From Myxococcales bacterium (lineage in GTDB: Bacteria; Myxococcota; Polyangia; Fen-1088), in contig PMLH01000262.1 in NCBI GenBank assembly GCA_003159055.1, positions 1 to 6,637 on the forward strand: 6,637 bases of DNA, read 5' to 3'. The notes under the pieces were generated by a model. That model was not told the DNA's origin, searched no databases, and was given only the letters and a program-made list of their open reading frames with translations. This document shows positions 1-5,766 of this stretch, piece by piece (the stretch's first letter is position 1; each line of letters starts with the position of its first letter). The position numbers and the translations under genes are program-made.

Positions 1-267
1 CTCGCGGGACACACTGACACCGTGGGGAATGCCGGCTACAACTTGAAGTTGTCACAGGCGCGCGCTCAGTCGCTGGCACGTTGGTTCCGCCAGCGAGGTG
101 TGCGCATTCCCATTGCGTACGAAGGGTTTGGCGAAACGGCCTTGCGGGTCGCGACGCCCGATCAGACCGACGAGCCAAGAAATCGCCGCGCCGATTACAT
201 CATCGCGGATGACGCTCCTCCGGTGAAGAGCACTGGCTTCAAGCCAGGTTGGAAGCGCATCAACTAG
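1..267 (+). CDS. OmpA-family C-terminal (peptidoglycan-binding) domain protein, 5' truncated
   Basis: The reading frame is open from base 1 to the TAG at 265-267, giving the last 88 residues of a protein whose start lies left of the window. The visible part is the second half of an OmpA C-terminal domain: AGHTDTVGNAGYN, then LSQARAQSLARWF, then an FGE turn and the NRRADYII ending strand. Asp6 of the visible part (in HTD) and Arg21 (in ARAQ) are 15 residues apart, the spacing of the two OmpA residues that hold diaminopimelate (D271 and R286 in E. coli OmpA), so peptidoglycan binding is probably intact. The family anchors the outer membrane or envelope proteins to the cell wall. After the domain comes an 18-residue Pro/Lys-containing tail. 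The N-terminal half, which would show a lipoprotein signal, beta-barrel or other module, is not visible. It converges on the HDOD gene with 33 bases between the stops. Confidence 0.88.
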   Translation, partial: LAGHTDTVGNAGYNLKLSQARAQSLARWFRQRGVRIPIAYEGFGETALRVATPDQTDEPRNRRADYIIADDAPPVKSTGFKPGWKRIN

Positions 268-300
268 CGCCGTCGTTCGCGTGGCGTCGGGACGGCCCGA

Positions 301-1449
301 TCACTTGGCCGCTTTGTCGTCGACGAGGAAGAGACTCTGGATTTCGCCCAGCAGGGACAGCACCTCGTCGGACACGAGCTCAAGCGCCCCCGGCGCAAGC
401 CCCGCGAGCTCGCGAGCGTCCGGACTGAGTCGGGGTAGGCGCATTTCGCCGTTGGAACCCAAGTCCAGTGTCTGCACCAGGAGATCGGACACGTGAACGA
501 CTGCCGTGGCCGGCGTGTGTCCCCGAGAACCCGCGGAGTGATGGTTGGCCGTGGCATCGCGGAAGAAGGGCGGCAACGTCCAGGAGGTCATGAGCGCCGC
601 TCCGACAGCGGCGTGGTCGCAGCCGATCACCGCCCAATCGACCTCATCGAGGGGCTTGTCGCTGTCGCGATGCCGCTCCAGCGCCAGCTGCGAGCGCTCG
701 GGAAGCATCTGGTAGATGGCCAGGCTGCCGATATCGTGGAGCAGCCCTGCCACGAAGAAGCGCTCGACATTGGGCTCGCGGCGGAGGCGGGCGATAGATC
801 GCGCGGCGATGCTGCAGGCGAGACTGTGCCGCCAGAACGACGGCATGCTTGCAAGTTGGGTATCGATGCCTTTGAACTGAGACAGGACAACCGTGGCCAG
901 CACCAAGTCATGAAGCTGTCGGGTGCCGATGATGCGAACCGCGTCCTCGATACTTTCGATGCGTCGTGAGAATCCGTAGAAGGCGCTGTTGGCGATGCGG
1001 AGCAGTCGTGCACACAGGGCCTGGTCGTAGCTCAAGATGGTACCGATGCGAGCGGTGGAACTGCTGGGATGGTTGATGGCCTTGTCGACTTGAAAGTAGA
1101 TGTTGGGCAATGAGGCCAGCGTGCCCACGCGAGCGACGATGGTCTCCGGACTCATGGGAGGCCCGAGCGGGTTGCGCAGCGGCACCGGTTTCCCTGCACG
1201 CGCGGGCACGGAGGCGCTTTGGGTCGTGCCGGTCCGAGGCGCTAGACGTCGCGCGATGGCGACCAATTCGGTGTGTGCGGGATTGGCAGGGTCGTCATCG
1301 CCGAAGAAGCGCAGGAACTCGGCGGACGCGGTACCTTCAGGGGGCTGGCTGGTCGTTGCCTGTCCGGATTCCCGAGACGGCTCTGGCGCTGCCACATGGA
1401 GACTGGACACAGGCATGTCGACTTCCCCAGTCCTTTTATCGGCAGGCAT
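301..1449 (-). CDS. HDOD domain-containing signalling protein
   Basis: This 382-residue cytoplasmic protein has an N-terminal stretch of about 95 residues that is polar, Pro/Ala-rich and probably disordered, then an HDOD domain at about residues 106-305, then a short C-terminal helical tail. Family features are the LASLP and RIANSAFYG segments, the RRIESIEDAVRIIG helix, WRHSLACS and FVAGLLHDIGSLA. HDOD proteins are non-catalytic relatives of HD/HD-GYP phosphohydrolases that act in signalling, motility and stress regulation. Here many metal-ligand positions of HD proteins look retained (H208, H238-D239, H279, H303/H304, D322), although the Lys of the HD-GYP HDIGK motif is Ser. No receiver, GGDEF or other output domain is attached. 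An ATG at 1416 (MPVSS) has a GGGGAAG five bases upstream and may be the true start, giving 371 residues; the longer start has only AAGG. The target pathway cannot be read from the neighbours. Confidence 0.9.
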   Translation of the reverse strand: MPADKRTGEVDMPVSSLHVAAPEPSRESGQATTSQPPEGTASAEFLRFFGDDDPANPAHTELVAIARRLAPRTGTTQSASVPARAGKPVPLRNPLGPPMSPETIVARVGTLASLPNIYFQVDKAINHPSSSTARIGTILSYDQALCARLLRIANSAFYGFSRRIESIEDAVRIIGTRQLHDLVLATVVLSQFKGIDTQLASMPSFWRHSLACSIAARSIARLRREPNVERFFVAGLLHDIGSLAIYQMLPERSQLALERHRDSDKPLDEVDWAVIGCDHAAVGAALMTSWTLPPFFRDATANHHSAGSRGHTPATAVVHVSDLLVQTLDLGSNGEMRLPRLSPDARELAGLAPGALELVSDEVLSLLGEIQSLFLVDDKAAK

Positions 1450-1512
1450 GCCAAAACCTTGACGCTGGGGCGGTGCGGGGTCGCTAGCGCAAAGGGTCAG
1501 ACGCCCTCGCGC

Positions 1513-1881
1513 TCAGTTGCGGCAGGCGGAGACGTCCCCGGTGCAATCCGAACAGGCGTACTCCTCATTCATACAGACAGCCACTGGGTTCGCCGAGACG
1601 GCGCCGTTCGGCTCGCAACTGAAGGTGACCTTGCGGTCCACGCAAGCGCTCATGGCGTTCATCTGCGAAACGCAATCCGGGTAGTCCGCGCGGTAGACCA
1701 CGCAAGCCGACTCGCAGCTGGTGGCAAATTCGGCAGGCGTGCTGGAACAGCCGGCCTTCACCTGCCGCTCGCAGTTGGATTGGCAAGTCTTCACGCTGCC
1801 CGGTGCATCGGGACCGCTGAAACAGCCCAGGGGAACGACGAGGAACAACAAGGCACCGAGAATGAGCTTCACCACGGGCAT
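1513..1881 (-). CDS. Small Cys-rich exported protein, possible lipoprotein
   Basis: This 122-residue protein begins with a clear export signal (MPVVK, then the hydrophobic run LILGALLFLVV) that ends in PLGC, so Cys20 could be lipidated; Pro at -3 is atypical for a lipobox, so lipidation is uncertain. The mature part has 12 further cysteines (residues 33, 37, 45, 56, 60, 70, 80, 89, 103, 110, 113, 120), an even number that fits six disulfides in an oxidising compartment. The C-x3-C-x7-C opening recurs loosely as C-x3-C-x9-C. I recognise no characterised family; similar small Cys-rich secreted hypotheticals are typical of myxobacteria. The start at 1881 was chosen because GGGGAAAG lies just upstream and the signal peptide begins there; the frame stays open upstream to 2331, but that part overlaps the next gene and is not protein-like. 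It lies 65 bases downstream of the choice-of-anchor D gene on the same strand, so the two may be co-transcribed. Confidence 0.8.
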   Translation of the reverse strand: MPVVKLILGALLFLVVPLGCFSGPDAPGSVKTCQSNCERQVKAGCSSTPAEFATSCESACVVYRADYPDCVSQMNAMSACVDRKVTFSCEPNGAVSANPVAVCMNEEYACSDCTGDVSACRN

Positions 1882-1946
1882 TTGCTTTCCCCGTAGTATG
1901 GCACGCAGGTGGTGACCGCCGCGAATGTGTGGGCTTCCTGCCCTGG

Positions 1947-2654
1947 CTACCCTGGCCCCTGATTGTCCAGTGCCCAAGATGTGTCCGCGACGCCGCTGTC
2001 CAGATTCCGGTTTGGGGGAAGGATGGCCTGGCCGACGAGTGCAAATGCGCACTTCGCTCCCGCACCAGAAATGTTCAATATGCCAATACGCAGATCGGGA
2101 ATGACTGGCGCATTGAACACGACCGAAATTTGGCAGGTCTGCCCAGGTGGCAAGGCGCCCATGCAAGTGTTGCCAGCGATCGTGAACGTCCCTAGGTCGG
2201 GCCCCGAAAGGTCGGCGGCAATCGACGGGACGGCTGTGCCGGCGTAGTTGGTAATCGTGAAGCTCACTGGCAGGCTTGTCAGCCCGATCTCGGTCGTGAA
2301 TGTCGCCGAATTCGGGCGGATGCCCGTGCACCCCTCTCCGCTCGCTGGCGTCGCGCTTCCAGACTCGGGGCCAACGTCCGCCAAGAACGCATCAACGAAA
2401 GCGGCGTCGGGTGCCGAATCCACTTCAAACCTGTCGACCTTCGGGCTGGCGTCGAAGGGCGAGAGTGAAACGTCGCGATCGACGGTCGGACTGTCCACGC
2501 CGACATCGATGGTGGCGGCCGCCTCCTCGCGGGCAAGGTCGCGAGGCTCGCTGCCCTGGTCCGGGCTGACGGATGCCGAGTCCTTGGCATCGAGGGGTGT
2601 CTTGCTCGATTCGCTGCCACAGGCGACCCATGCGATAGCCACCAGGAATTTCAT
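1947..2654 (-). CDS. Secreted/lipoprotein with Asp-rich linker and one choice-of-anchor D (ASH-like) domain
   Basis: The product is about 235 residues. It starts with a short signal (MKFLVAIAWVAC) after which CGSESS resembles the start of a lipoprotein, followed by about 80 residues of low complexity rich in Asp, Ala, Ser and Pro (runs such as DAKDSAS, VDSPTVDRD and SAPDAAFVDAF), a linker style common in exported myxobacterial proteins. The C-terminal 110 residues form one immunoglobulin-like module of the choice-of-anchor D/ASH type: GC-TGIRPNSATF, then VSFTITNYAGTAV, then CMGALPPGQTCQISVVFNAP and CAFALVGQAI. Such modules mediate surface or cell-wall attachment and protein contacts; no enzyme domain is present. 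The in-frame ATG at 2684 would add ten residues, but no Shine-Dalgarno is visible at either start; 2654 places a compact signal peptide at the N-terminus. Its ligand is unknown. It lies 122 bases downstream of the methyltransferase and 65 bases upstream of the Cys-rich gene. Confidence 0.78.
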   Translation of the reverse strand: MKFLVAIAWVACGSESSKTPLDAKDSASVSPDQGSEPRDLAREEAAATIDVGVDSPTVDRDVSLSPFDASPKVDRFEVDSAPDAAFVDAFLADVGPESGSATPASGEGCTGIRPNSATFTTEIGLTSLPVSFTITNYAGTAVPSIAADLSGPDLGTFTIAGNTCMGALPPGQTCQISVVFNAPVIPDLRIGILNISGAGAKCAFALVGQAILPPNRNLDSGVADTSWALDNQGPG

Positions 2655-2776
2655 TTCAAATCTTGAGCATGTTCGAGGCGCCATGGATGGAAGACACTAC
2701 CTCGATCCCACCAGGGGGGTGATTCGAATCCATTCGGAGTCCAGGAATGGGTGTGAGGTGTCGCACCTGCGTTCGG

Positions 2777-3535
2777 CTATCTTGCGCGGCGGCCTGCGCG
2801 CAGGGTGAAGGTTCGGGCCCATGCCGACCGATATGGCAGCGCCCGAACCCGCGCGCGAAACGCCGCGAAACGCGCTGGGTTCATGGCCGGCCCGATGAAC
2901 GAGATGGAACGCAAGATGCGTTCGAGGGTGTGGCCATCCACCGGCGTTTCGTCCTGAAACTGGCGTATCCGGGTGAACCGGACGCGGGTGATGCCCCAGA
3001 TTTGGATGATGTTCCGGTCGAGGTTGCGCGGCCGCCGGGGCACCGCCTCTTCGATGATCTCAAGGAGGCTTTGCATGAACGGTGTCTTCCCGAGCTCGCA
3101 GGTCACGATGGCCAGCGCCCCCTTGGGCGCAAGCACGCGCGCGATCTCGTGGGCGATGAGCTCGGCATCCAGGAAGTGCAGCGCGTCCGCCACCACCACG
3201 AGATCCAAGCTGGCATCTTCGAGAGGCAGCGCCTCGGCCGTCGCGTGGATGGCACGGACCGACAGCCGGCGTTTGCATGCCTCCGCCCGCAATTGATCCA
3301 GCATCGCTTGTGCCGGCTCGATGGCGACAACGTCGAATCCCCGCTTTGCCAAGGGTAACGCCACGTGCCCGATCCCCGCGCCCAGGTCACCCGCGCGGCG
3401 GCCGTTGGCCAAATCTGCCAGTCCATCGATTAATGCGGCCGGGTACGCGGGCCGCGCGTCGTAGACGTCGGCCATGCGGTTGAACACCCACCGCGTGGGA
3501 TCATGAAGGCCGACCTTTCGACGACCGAGGCTCAC
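2777..3535 (-). CDS. Class I SAM-dependent methyltransferase
   Basis: The sequence is a small-molecule-type Rossmann methyltransferase of about 252 residues. After HDPTRWVFNRMADVYDARPAYP comes motif I DLGAGIG (about residues 50-56), then the acidic end of strand 2 in VVAIEP, then HATAEALPLEDASLDLVVVADALHFLD (motifs II/III, Methyltransf_11 style), then RVLAPKGALAIV. It transfers a methyl group from S-adenosylmethionine; nothing in the sequence fixes the substrate. The start is uncertain. The frame reaches an ATG at 3655, but that would run through the ribosome binding site and first codons of the divergent gene at 3644, and those extra residues look non-coding. I chose GTG 3535, which keeps the whole conserved N-terminal helix; GTG 3487 and ATG 3475 are alternatives. 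None has a strong Shine-Dalgarno. The C-terminus is Arg-rich. Confidence 0.82.
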   Translation of the reverse strand: MSLGRRKVGLHDPTRWVFNRMADVYDARPAYPAALIDGLADLANGRRAGDLGAGIGHVALPLAKRGFDVVAIEPAQAMLDQLRAEACKRRLSVRAIHATAEALPLEDASLDLVVVADALHFLDAELIAHEIARVLAPKGALAIVTCELGKTPFMQSLLEIIEEAVPRRPRNLDRNIIQIWGITRVRFTRIRQFQDETPVDGHTLERILRSISFIGPAMNPARFAAFRARVRALPYRSAWARTFTLRAGRRAR

Positions 3536-3581
3536 GGCGGCGTTGGTACCACAAGGCAGCCTGCGGCCGCAACCCAACCCG

Positions 3582-3593
3582 CCCAAATTTGGG
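3582..3593. promoter_or_regulatory. 12-bp perfect palindrome in a divergent promoter region
   Basis: CCCAAATTTGGG is a perfect inverted repeat with an AT core. It sits in the 108-base interval between the divergent methyltransferase (start taken at 3535) and the Cys-cluster microprotein (start 3644), about 50 bases from each start. Position and symmetry suit an operator for a dimeric regulator, but no regulator gene is adjacent and chance occurrence cannot be excluded. Confidence 0.3.
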
Positions 3594-3625
3594 GTAGCGT
3601 TGATGATTCCATTCCCTACATTTAA

Positions 3626-3639
3626 GGGAGAGCGGAAAG
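3626..3639 (+). promoter_or_regulatory. Ribosome binding site of the 71-residue Cys-cluster protein
   Basis: The purine-rich run GGGAGAGCGGAAAG ends four bases before the ATG at 3644. The GGAAAG part is well placed for ribosome binding. This supports translation of the small gene and argues against the divergent methyltransferase starting at 3655, which would place its coding sequence across this site. Confidence 0.6.
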
Positions 3640-3643
3640 AATC

Positions 3644-3859
3644 ATGCTGGCACAATATCTAATCAAGAACACAACCAGAGAAGAGCGGGAGAGAATAGTC
3701 AGGGATTCCCTCGGATGCGGCGCGGGGGGCTGTGAGAACTGCTCCTCGTGCGGAGTGTACGGTGCAGGAGATCCCTTCGATATGTATCAGCCGTATGTTG
3801 AGGGCCTGAAGGAAATCGAGGACATCAATCGGGAGTTCAAGGCGCGGTATTTTCGGTAG
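3644..3859 (+). CDS. Small protein with a C-x4-C-x2-C-x2-C cluster
   Basis: This 71-residue protein has three parts: a charged helix (MLAQYLIKNTTREERERIVRDSLG, residues 1-24), a Gly/Cys segment with four cysteines at 25, 30, 33 and 36, and a C-terminal acidic helix (YQPYVEGLKEIEDINREFKARY, residues 48-69). It has no signal peptide or membrane segment. Four closely spaced cysteines in a cytoplasmic protein suggest a zinc knuckle or an iron-sulfur site; which one cannot be decided. I recall similar small hypotheticals, with the same N-terminal helix and DxYQPYxxGxxEL-type C-terminus, mainly from Firmicutes and other anaerobes, but I cannot confirm this here. Codon use differs from the neighbours: CTA, ACA, AGA twice, ATA and AGG all fall within the first 20 codons, and 3661-3720 is only 52% GC by hand count. 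This fits acquisition by transfer. A good ribosome binding site precedes it. It ends 16 bases from the convergent phosphomannomutase-like gene. No function is assigned. Confidence 0.75.
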   Translation: MLAQYLIKNTTREERERIVRDSLGCGAGGCENCSSCGVYGAGDPFDMYQPYVEGLKEIEDINREFKARYFR

Positions 3860-3875
3860 GAGTGGTCGCTGCCGC

Positions 3876-4715
3876 TCAGATGCGGAGCAGGCCCAGCGAG
3901 CGGAGTCGGTCCAGGGTTTCCTCGCAGCTTTCCACGCGCACAGCTTTGACGGGGCACGGGCCGGTCTTCCATTCGTTGATCATGTCAAGGACGGCTGCAT
4001 CGTTTCCGCCGTCGAACAGGGCATCGCCGAAGTAGAGGACCTCCTCGGACCCAGCTTCCAGAAGCTTGCGGATGGGAAAGGTCTTGTCTCGACCCCGAAT
4101 GACGATGTCGAAGGATGTTTGGCCCCCGTAGGTCACAACCAGGTTCTTCTCCGCCGAAATCGGCGCGAGCTCGGCCTGGAGGTGTTTCAAGTATCGACCG
4201 CGGTATCCTGTTTGCGAGTCAAACTCCACGAATGCGTCGCGATTTCTTTGAGCCTCTTCGGCCAGCGTTCCACCCCGAGGGCGTCCAATCGGGGCCAGAT
4301 TCAGCATCGACTTGCGGTCGATGATGCGCTCACCGATCACGGACAGGTTCGATGGGAGCTTGAACTCGGGTCGCTCCAGCGACCGTTCGAGCACGTCGAG
4401 CACGGTTCGCAAAGCTTTTGGCCCAAGGAATTCCTTGATGCCGAAGTCATCAACGACCCGGATCCTGAGCTCGTCATCACATTCGCAGCGATAGCGGGTG
4501 GCACCGTTGCAGAGGTACGCATCGAAGCTGCCACGGTGTCCGAATGCGTGGAGCGGTGTGAGGAATTGGTCGAGGACGATGTCCAGGTTGCTTCCCGCGG
4601 CCAGGACAAAGGGAACCTGGAGCTTCCCAAGTGCAGCAGCCATGTCCGCACGCAGAGGGCGTCGCGGAGGGGTCAAGGTGTTGTCAACGTCAAAGACGGC
4701 AGCGATACGTGTCAT
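3876..4715 (-). CDS. HAD-superfamily protein of the eukaryotic-type phosphomannomutase family
   Basis: The 279-residue product matches the PMM1/PMM2 family (PF03332-like) along its length, not the usual bacterial ManB/AlgC hexomutases. Visible motifs are FDVDNTLTPPRRP (residues 8-20; D9 nucleophile and D11 acid/base of HAD enzymes), AAGSNLDIVLDQF (motif II), LCNGATRY, MLNLAPIGR (137-145; human MLNVSPIGR), FVEFD, GGQTSFDI (198-205; human GGQISFDV) and YFGDALFDGGND (228-239; human FFGDKTMPGGND). Such enzymes interconvert mannose 6-phosphate and mannose 1-phosphate for GDP-mannose and glycan synthesis. It is longer than human PMM2 (246 residues), with extra residues after R145 and near the C-terminus (INEWKTGPCPV). 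The Gly after DxD is Asn. An alternative is a sugar-phosphate phosphatase of HAD-IIB type, since mutase and phosphatase activities are hard to separate by sequence. It is a lone gene, with no GDP-mannose pathway neighbours, and no strong Shine-Dalgarno precedes its ATG. Confidence 0.85.
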   Translation of the reverse strand: MTRIAAVFDVDNTLTPPRRPLRADMAAALGKLQVPFVLAAGSNLDIVLDQFLTPLHAFGHRGSFDAYLCNGATRYRCECDDELRIRVVDDFGIKEFLGPKALRTVLDVLERSLERPEFKLPSNLSVIGERIIDRKSMLNLAPIGRPRGGTLAEEAQRNRDAFVEFDSQTGYRGRYLKHLQAELAPISAEKNLVVTYGGQTSFDIVIRGRDKTFPIRKLLEAGSEEVLYFGDALFDGGNDAAVLDMINEWKTGPCPVKAVRVESCEETLDRLRSLGLLRI

Positions 4716-4749
4716 CGTTCAGCCAACTGGAAACCGAGGAGATTGTGCA

Positions 4750-4827
4750 ATGTTCTACCGTCGGGCGCACGTTCAGCGAGCCCGCGAAGAGTTTCGCCGG
4801 TCCATAGCACAACCTGGGCATGGGTAG
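4750..4827 (+). CDS. Possible 25-residue leader or small ORF
   Basis: An ATG at 4750 follows GAGGAG (4736-4741) at a spacing of eight bases, the best-looking Shine-Dalgarno in this interval, and opens 25 codons ending at TAG 4825-4827. The product begins MFYRRAHVQRAREEF and is strongly basic, with no signal or hydrophobic segment. It ends 59 bases before the DHFR-family start. It could be a leader peptide or a chance ORF; Arg-rich peptides arise easily in GC-rich DNA, so support is weak. Confidence 0.2.
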   Translation: MFYRRAHVQRAREEFRRSIAQPGHG

Positions 4828-4875
4828 TAGTGGAAACCGCGATTCGCATGGCCGTTTGGCGCATCCAAACCCCGC

Positions 4876-4880
4876 GGAGG
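4876..4880 (+). promoter_or_regulatory. Strong ribosome binding site that fixes a TTG start
   Basis: GGAGG lies six bases before TTG at 4887. There is no ATG or GTG in the frame near the conserved N-terminus, and upstream codons do not read as protein, so this site decides the start of the DHFR-family gene. Confidence 0.8.
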
Positions 4881-4886
4881 TGTGTC

Positions 4887-5537
4887 TTGTCGCGACTACG
4901 CGTTCATTCATTTTCGGTTTCGATCGATGGCTTCGGCGCAGGTCCCAGCCAGGACCTGGAGCATCCGCTCGGCGTGGGCGGTCCCGAGCTCGTCGACTGG
5001 TTTTTCCACACGCGAACCTTCCAGCGGATGCATGGAACCGGCGAAGGTGACCCCGGCGTGGATGACGAGCTCTCGGCACAGGGATTCGAGAACATCGGAG
5101 CCTGGATTCTCGGACGAAACATGTTCGGCCCTGTGCGAGGGCCTTGGCCTGACGAGAGCTGGCGCGGCTGGTGGGGCGACGAACCGCCCTACCACACGCC
5201 GGTCTTTGTGCTCACCCACTATCCAAGAGCGCCCATCTCGATGAAGGGTGGAACGGAGTTTCGTTTCGTCACCGAAGGAATCGAAGCCGCGCTCGCCCAA
5301 GCCAAGCAGGTCGCTGGCAAAAAGGATGTGCGGTTGGGCGGCGGGGTTGCCACGATTCGGCAGTACCTCAGCGCCCGCCTGATTGACGAGCTTCATCTCG
5401 CCATCTCACCGGTCGTGCTTGGACAGGGCGAGCCTCTGCTGGGCGGCCTCGATCTGCGAGCCCTCGGCTACGCGTGCACGTCGCACATTGCCGGTGGCCG
5501 CGCTGCCGCCCACGTGGTCCTGCAAAAGCGGGGATAG
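4887..5537 (+). CDS. Dihydrofolate reductase family protein (RibD C-terminal domain)
   Basis: Starting at TTG 4887 the product is 216 residues, (M)SRLRVHSFSVSIDGFGAG onward. The frame is open upstream to 4119, but that part is antisense to the phosphomannomutase-like gene. The fold is that of the RibD C-terminal/DHFR-like NADPH reductases: first strand VHSFSVSIDGFGAG (6-19), WILGRNMFGP (73-82), PVFVLTH (105-111), DVRLGGGVATIRQYL (147-161, the nucleotide-binding glycine loop) and IDELHLAISPVVLGQGEPLL (166-185). This subgroup, with LEHPLGVGG and WRGWWGDEPPYHTPVFV, is widespread in soil bacteria as a single-domain protein of unknown substrate. It lacks the RibD deaminase half, and no riboflavin or folate genes are near, so NADPH-dependent reduction of some small molecule is the most that can be inferred. 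It is not the housekeeping DHFR by sequence style. Confidence 0.9.
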   Translation: MSRLRVHSFSVSIDGFGAGPSQDLEHPLGVGGPELVDWFFHTRTFQRMHGTGEGDPGVDDELSAQGFENIGAWILGRNMFGPVRGPWPDESWRGWWGDEPPYHTPVFVLTHYPRAPISMKGGTEFRFVTEGIEAALAQAKQVAGKKDVRLGGGVATIRQYLSARLIDELHLAISPVVLGQGEPLLGGLDLRALGYACTSHIAGGRAAAHVVLQKRG

Positions 5538-5572
5538 CGAGCAGGTTGTCGACGACGTGGCCGCCGAAGTGA

Positions 5573-5740
5573 TCAGCTAGCGCGAGCCAGCACAAGGGGC
5601 GGATACCCGGTGCGCCATGGTCGACTGCTGCCGCGATTGCTAAGGGCCGCCGGGAGATTGCAGACCGCAAGGGCATCCCAGCGGAACAAGTCGTCAGTGA
5701 GCTCTGGGCAGCAGCGCGCGGACACGGGCCAGCGCTGTAG
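5573..5740 (+). pseudogene. Possible remnant of a small antitoxin-like gene
   Basis: One + strand frame reads STAAAIAKGRREIADRKGI followed by PAEQVVSELWAAARG and stops at TAG 5738-5740. An amphipathic helix with (I/V)PAEXVXXEL after a Gly-Arg-Arg turn resembles the C-terminal half of short type II antitoxins that end near this motif. There is no start codon in the frame, but the adjacent frame has ATG at 5617 (MVD...), so a one-base shift near 5620-5640 would restore an ATG-led peptide of about 40 residues. After the stop the same frame continues open to 5866 with another helical-looking stretch (ARAVEKLREEYSRTG). This is an inference from residue pattern alone; it may be chance. Confidence 0.25.
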
Positions 5741-5766
5741 GGGCACGATTGGCGTGCTAACTACGT

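Larger units (their letters stand above)
4716..4886. other. Divergent intergenic region (phosphomannomutase-like / DHFR-family)
   Basis: This 171-base stretch separates two divergent genes and must hold their promoters, but I see no convincing -35/-10 pair on either strand. The octamer CGTTCAGC occurs at 4716-4723 and again at 4769-4776. It also contains a 25-codon ORF (4750-4827, + strand) with GAGGAG eight bases upstream, described separately. Confidence 0.4.

Noticed and set aside
268..300. Terminator between the converging OmpA and HDOD genes
   Set aside because: Only a weak stem of about four base pairs can be drawn and there is no T-run.
493..969. Plus-strand 158-residue ORF opposite the HDOD gene
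   Set aside because: It is antisense to a well-supported gene and shows no domain features.
1882..2331. Upstream extension of the Cys-rich gene frame to 2331
   Set aside because: It overlaps the choice-of-anchor D gene in another frame and would bury the signal peptide that starts at 1881.
2717..2736. TTCGAATCC resembling a tRNA T-loop, with the palindrome GATTCGAATC
   Set aside because: The flanks do not form a five-base T stem and no acceptor, D or anticodon arms are present, so it is neither a tRNA nor a supported attachment site.
3600..3622. TTGATG and TACATT as a possible -35/-10 promoter for the Cys-cluster gene
   Set aside because: The spacer is only 11 bases, far short of the usual 16-18.
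3536..3655. Methyltransferase start at ATG 3655
   Set aside because: It would overlap the start and ribosome binding site of the divergent Cys-cluster gene, and the added 40 residues do not look like the family's N-terminus.
4119..4886. Upstream extension of the DHFR-family frame to an ATG at 4119
   Set aside because: It runs antisense through the phosphomannomutase-like gene, has no protein-like motifs, and a strong ribosome binding site marks the TTG at 4887.
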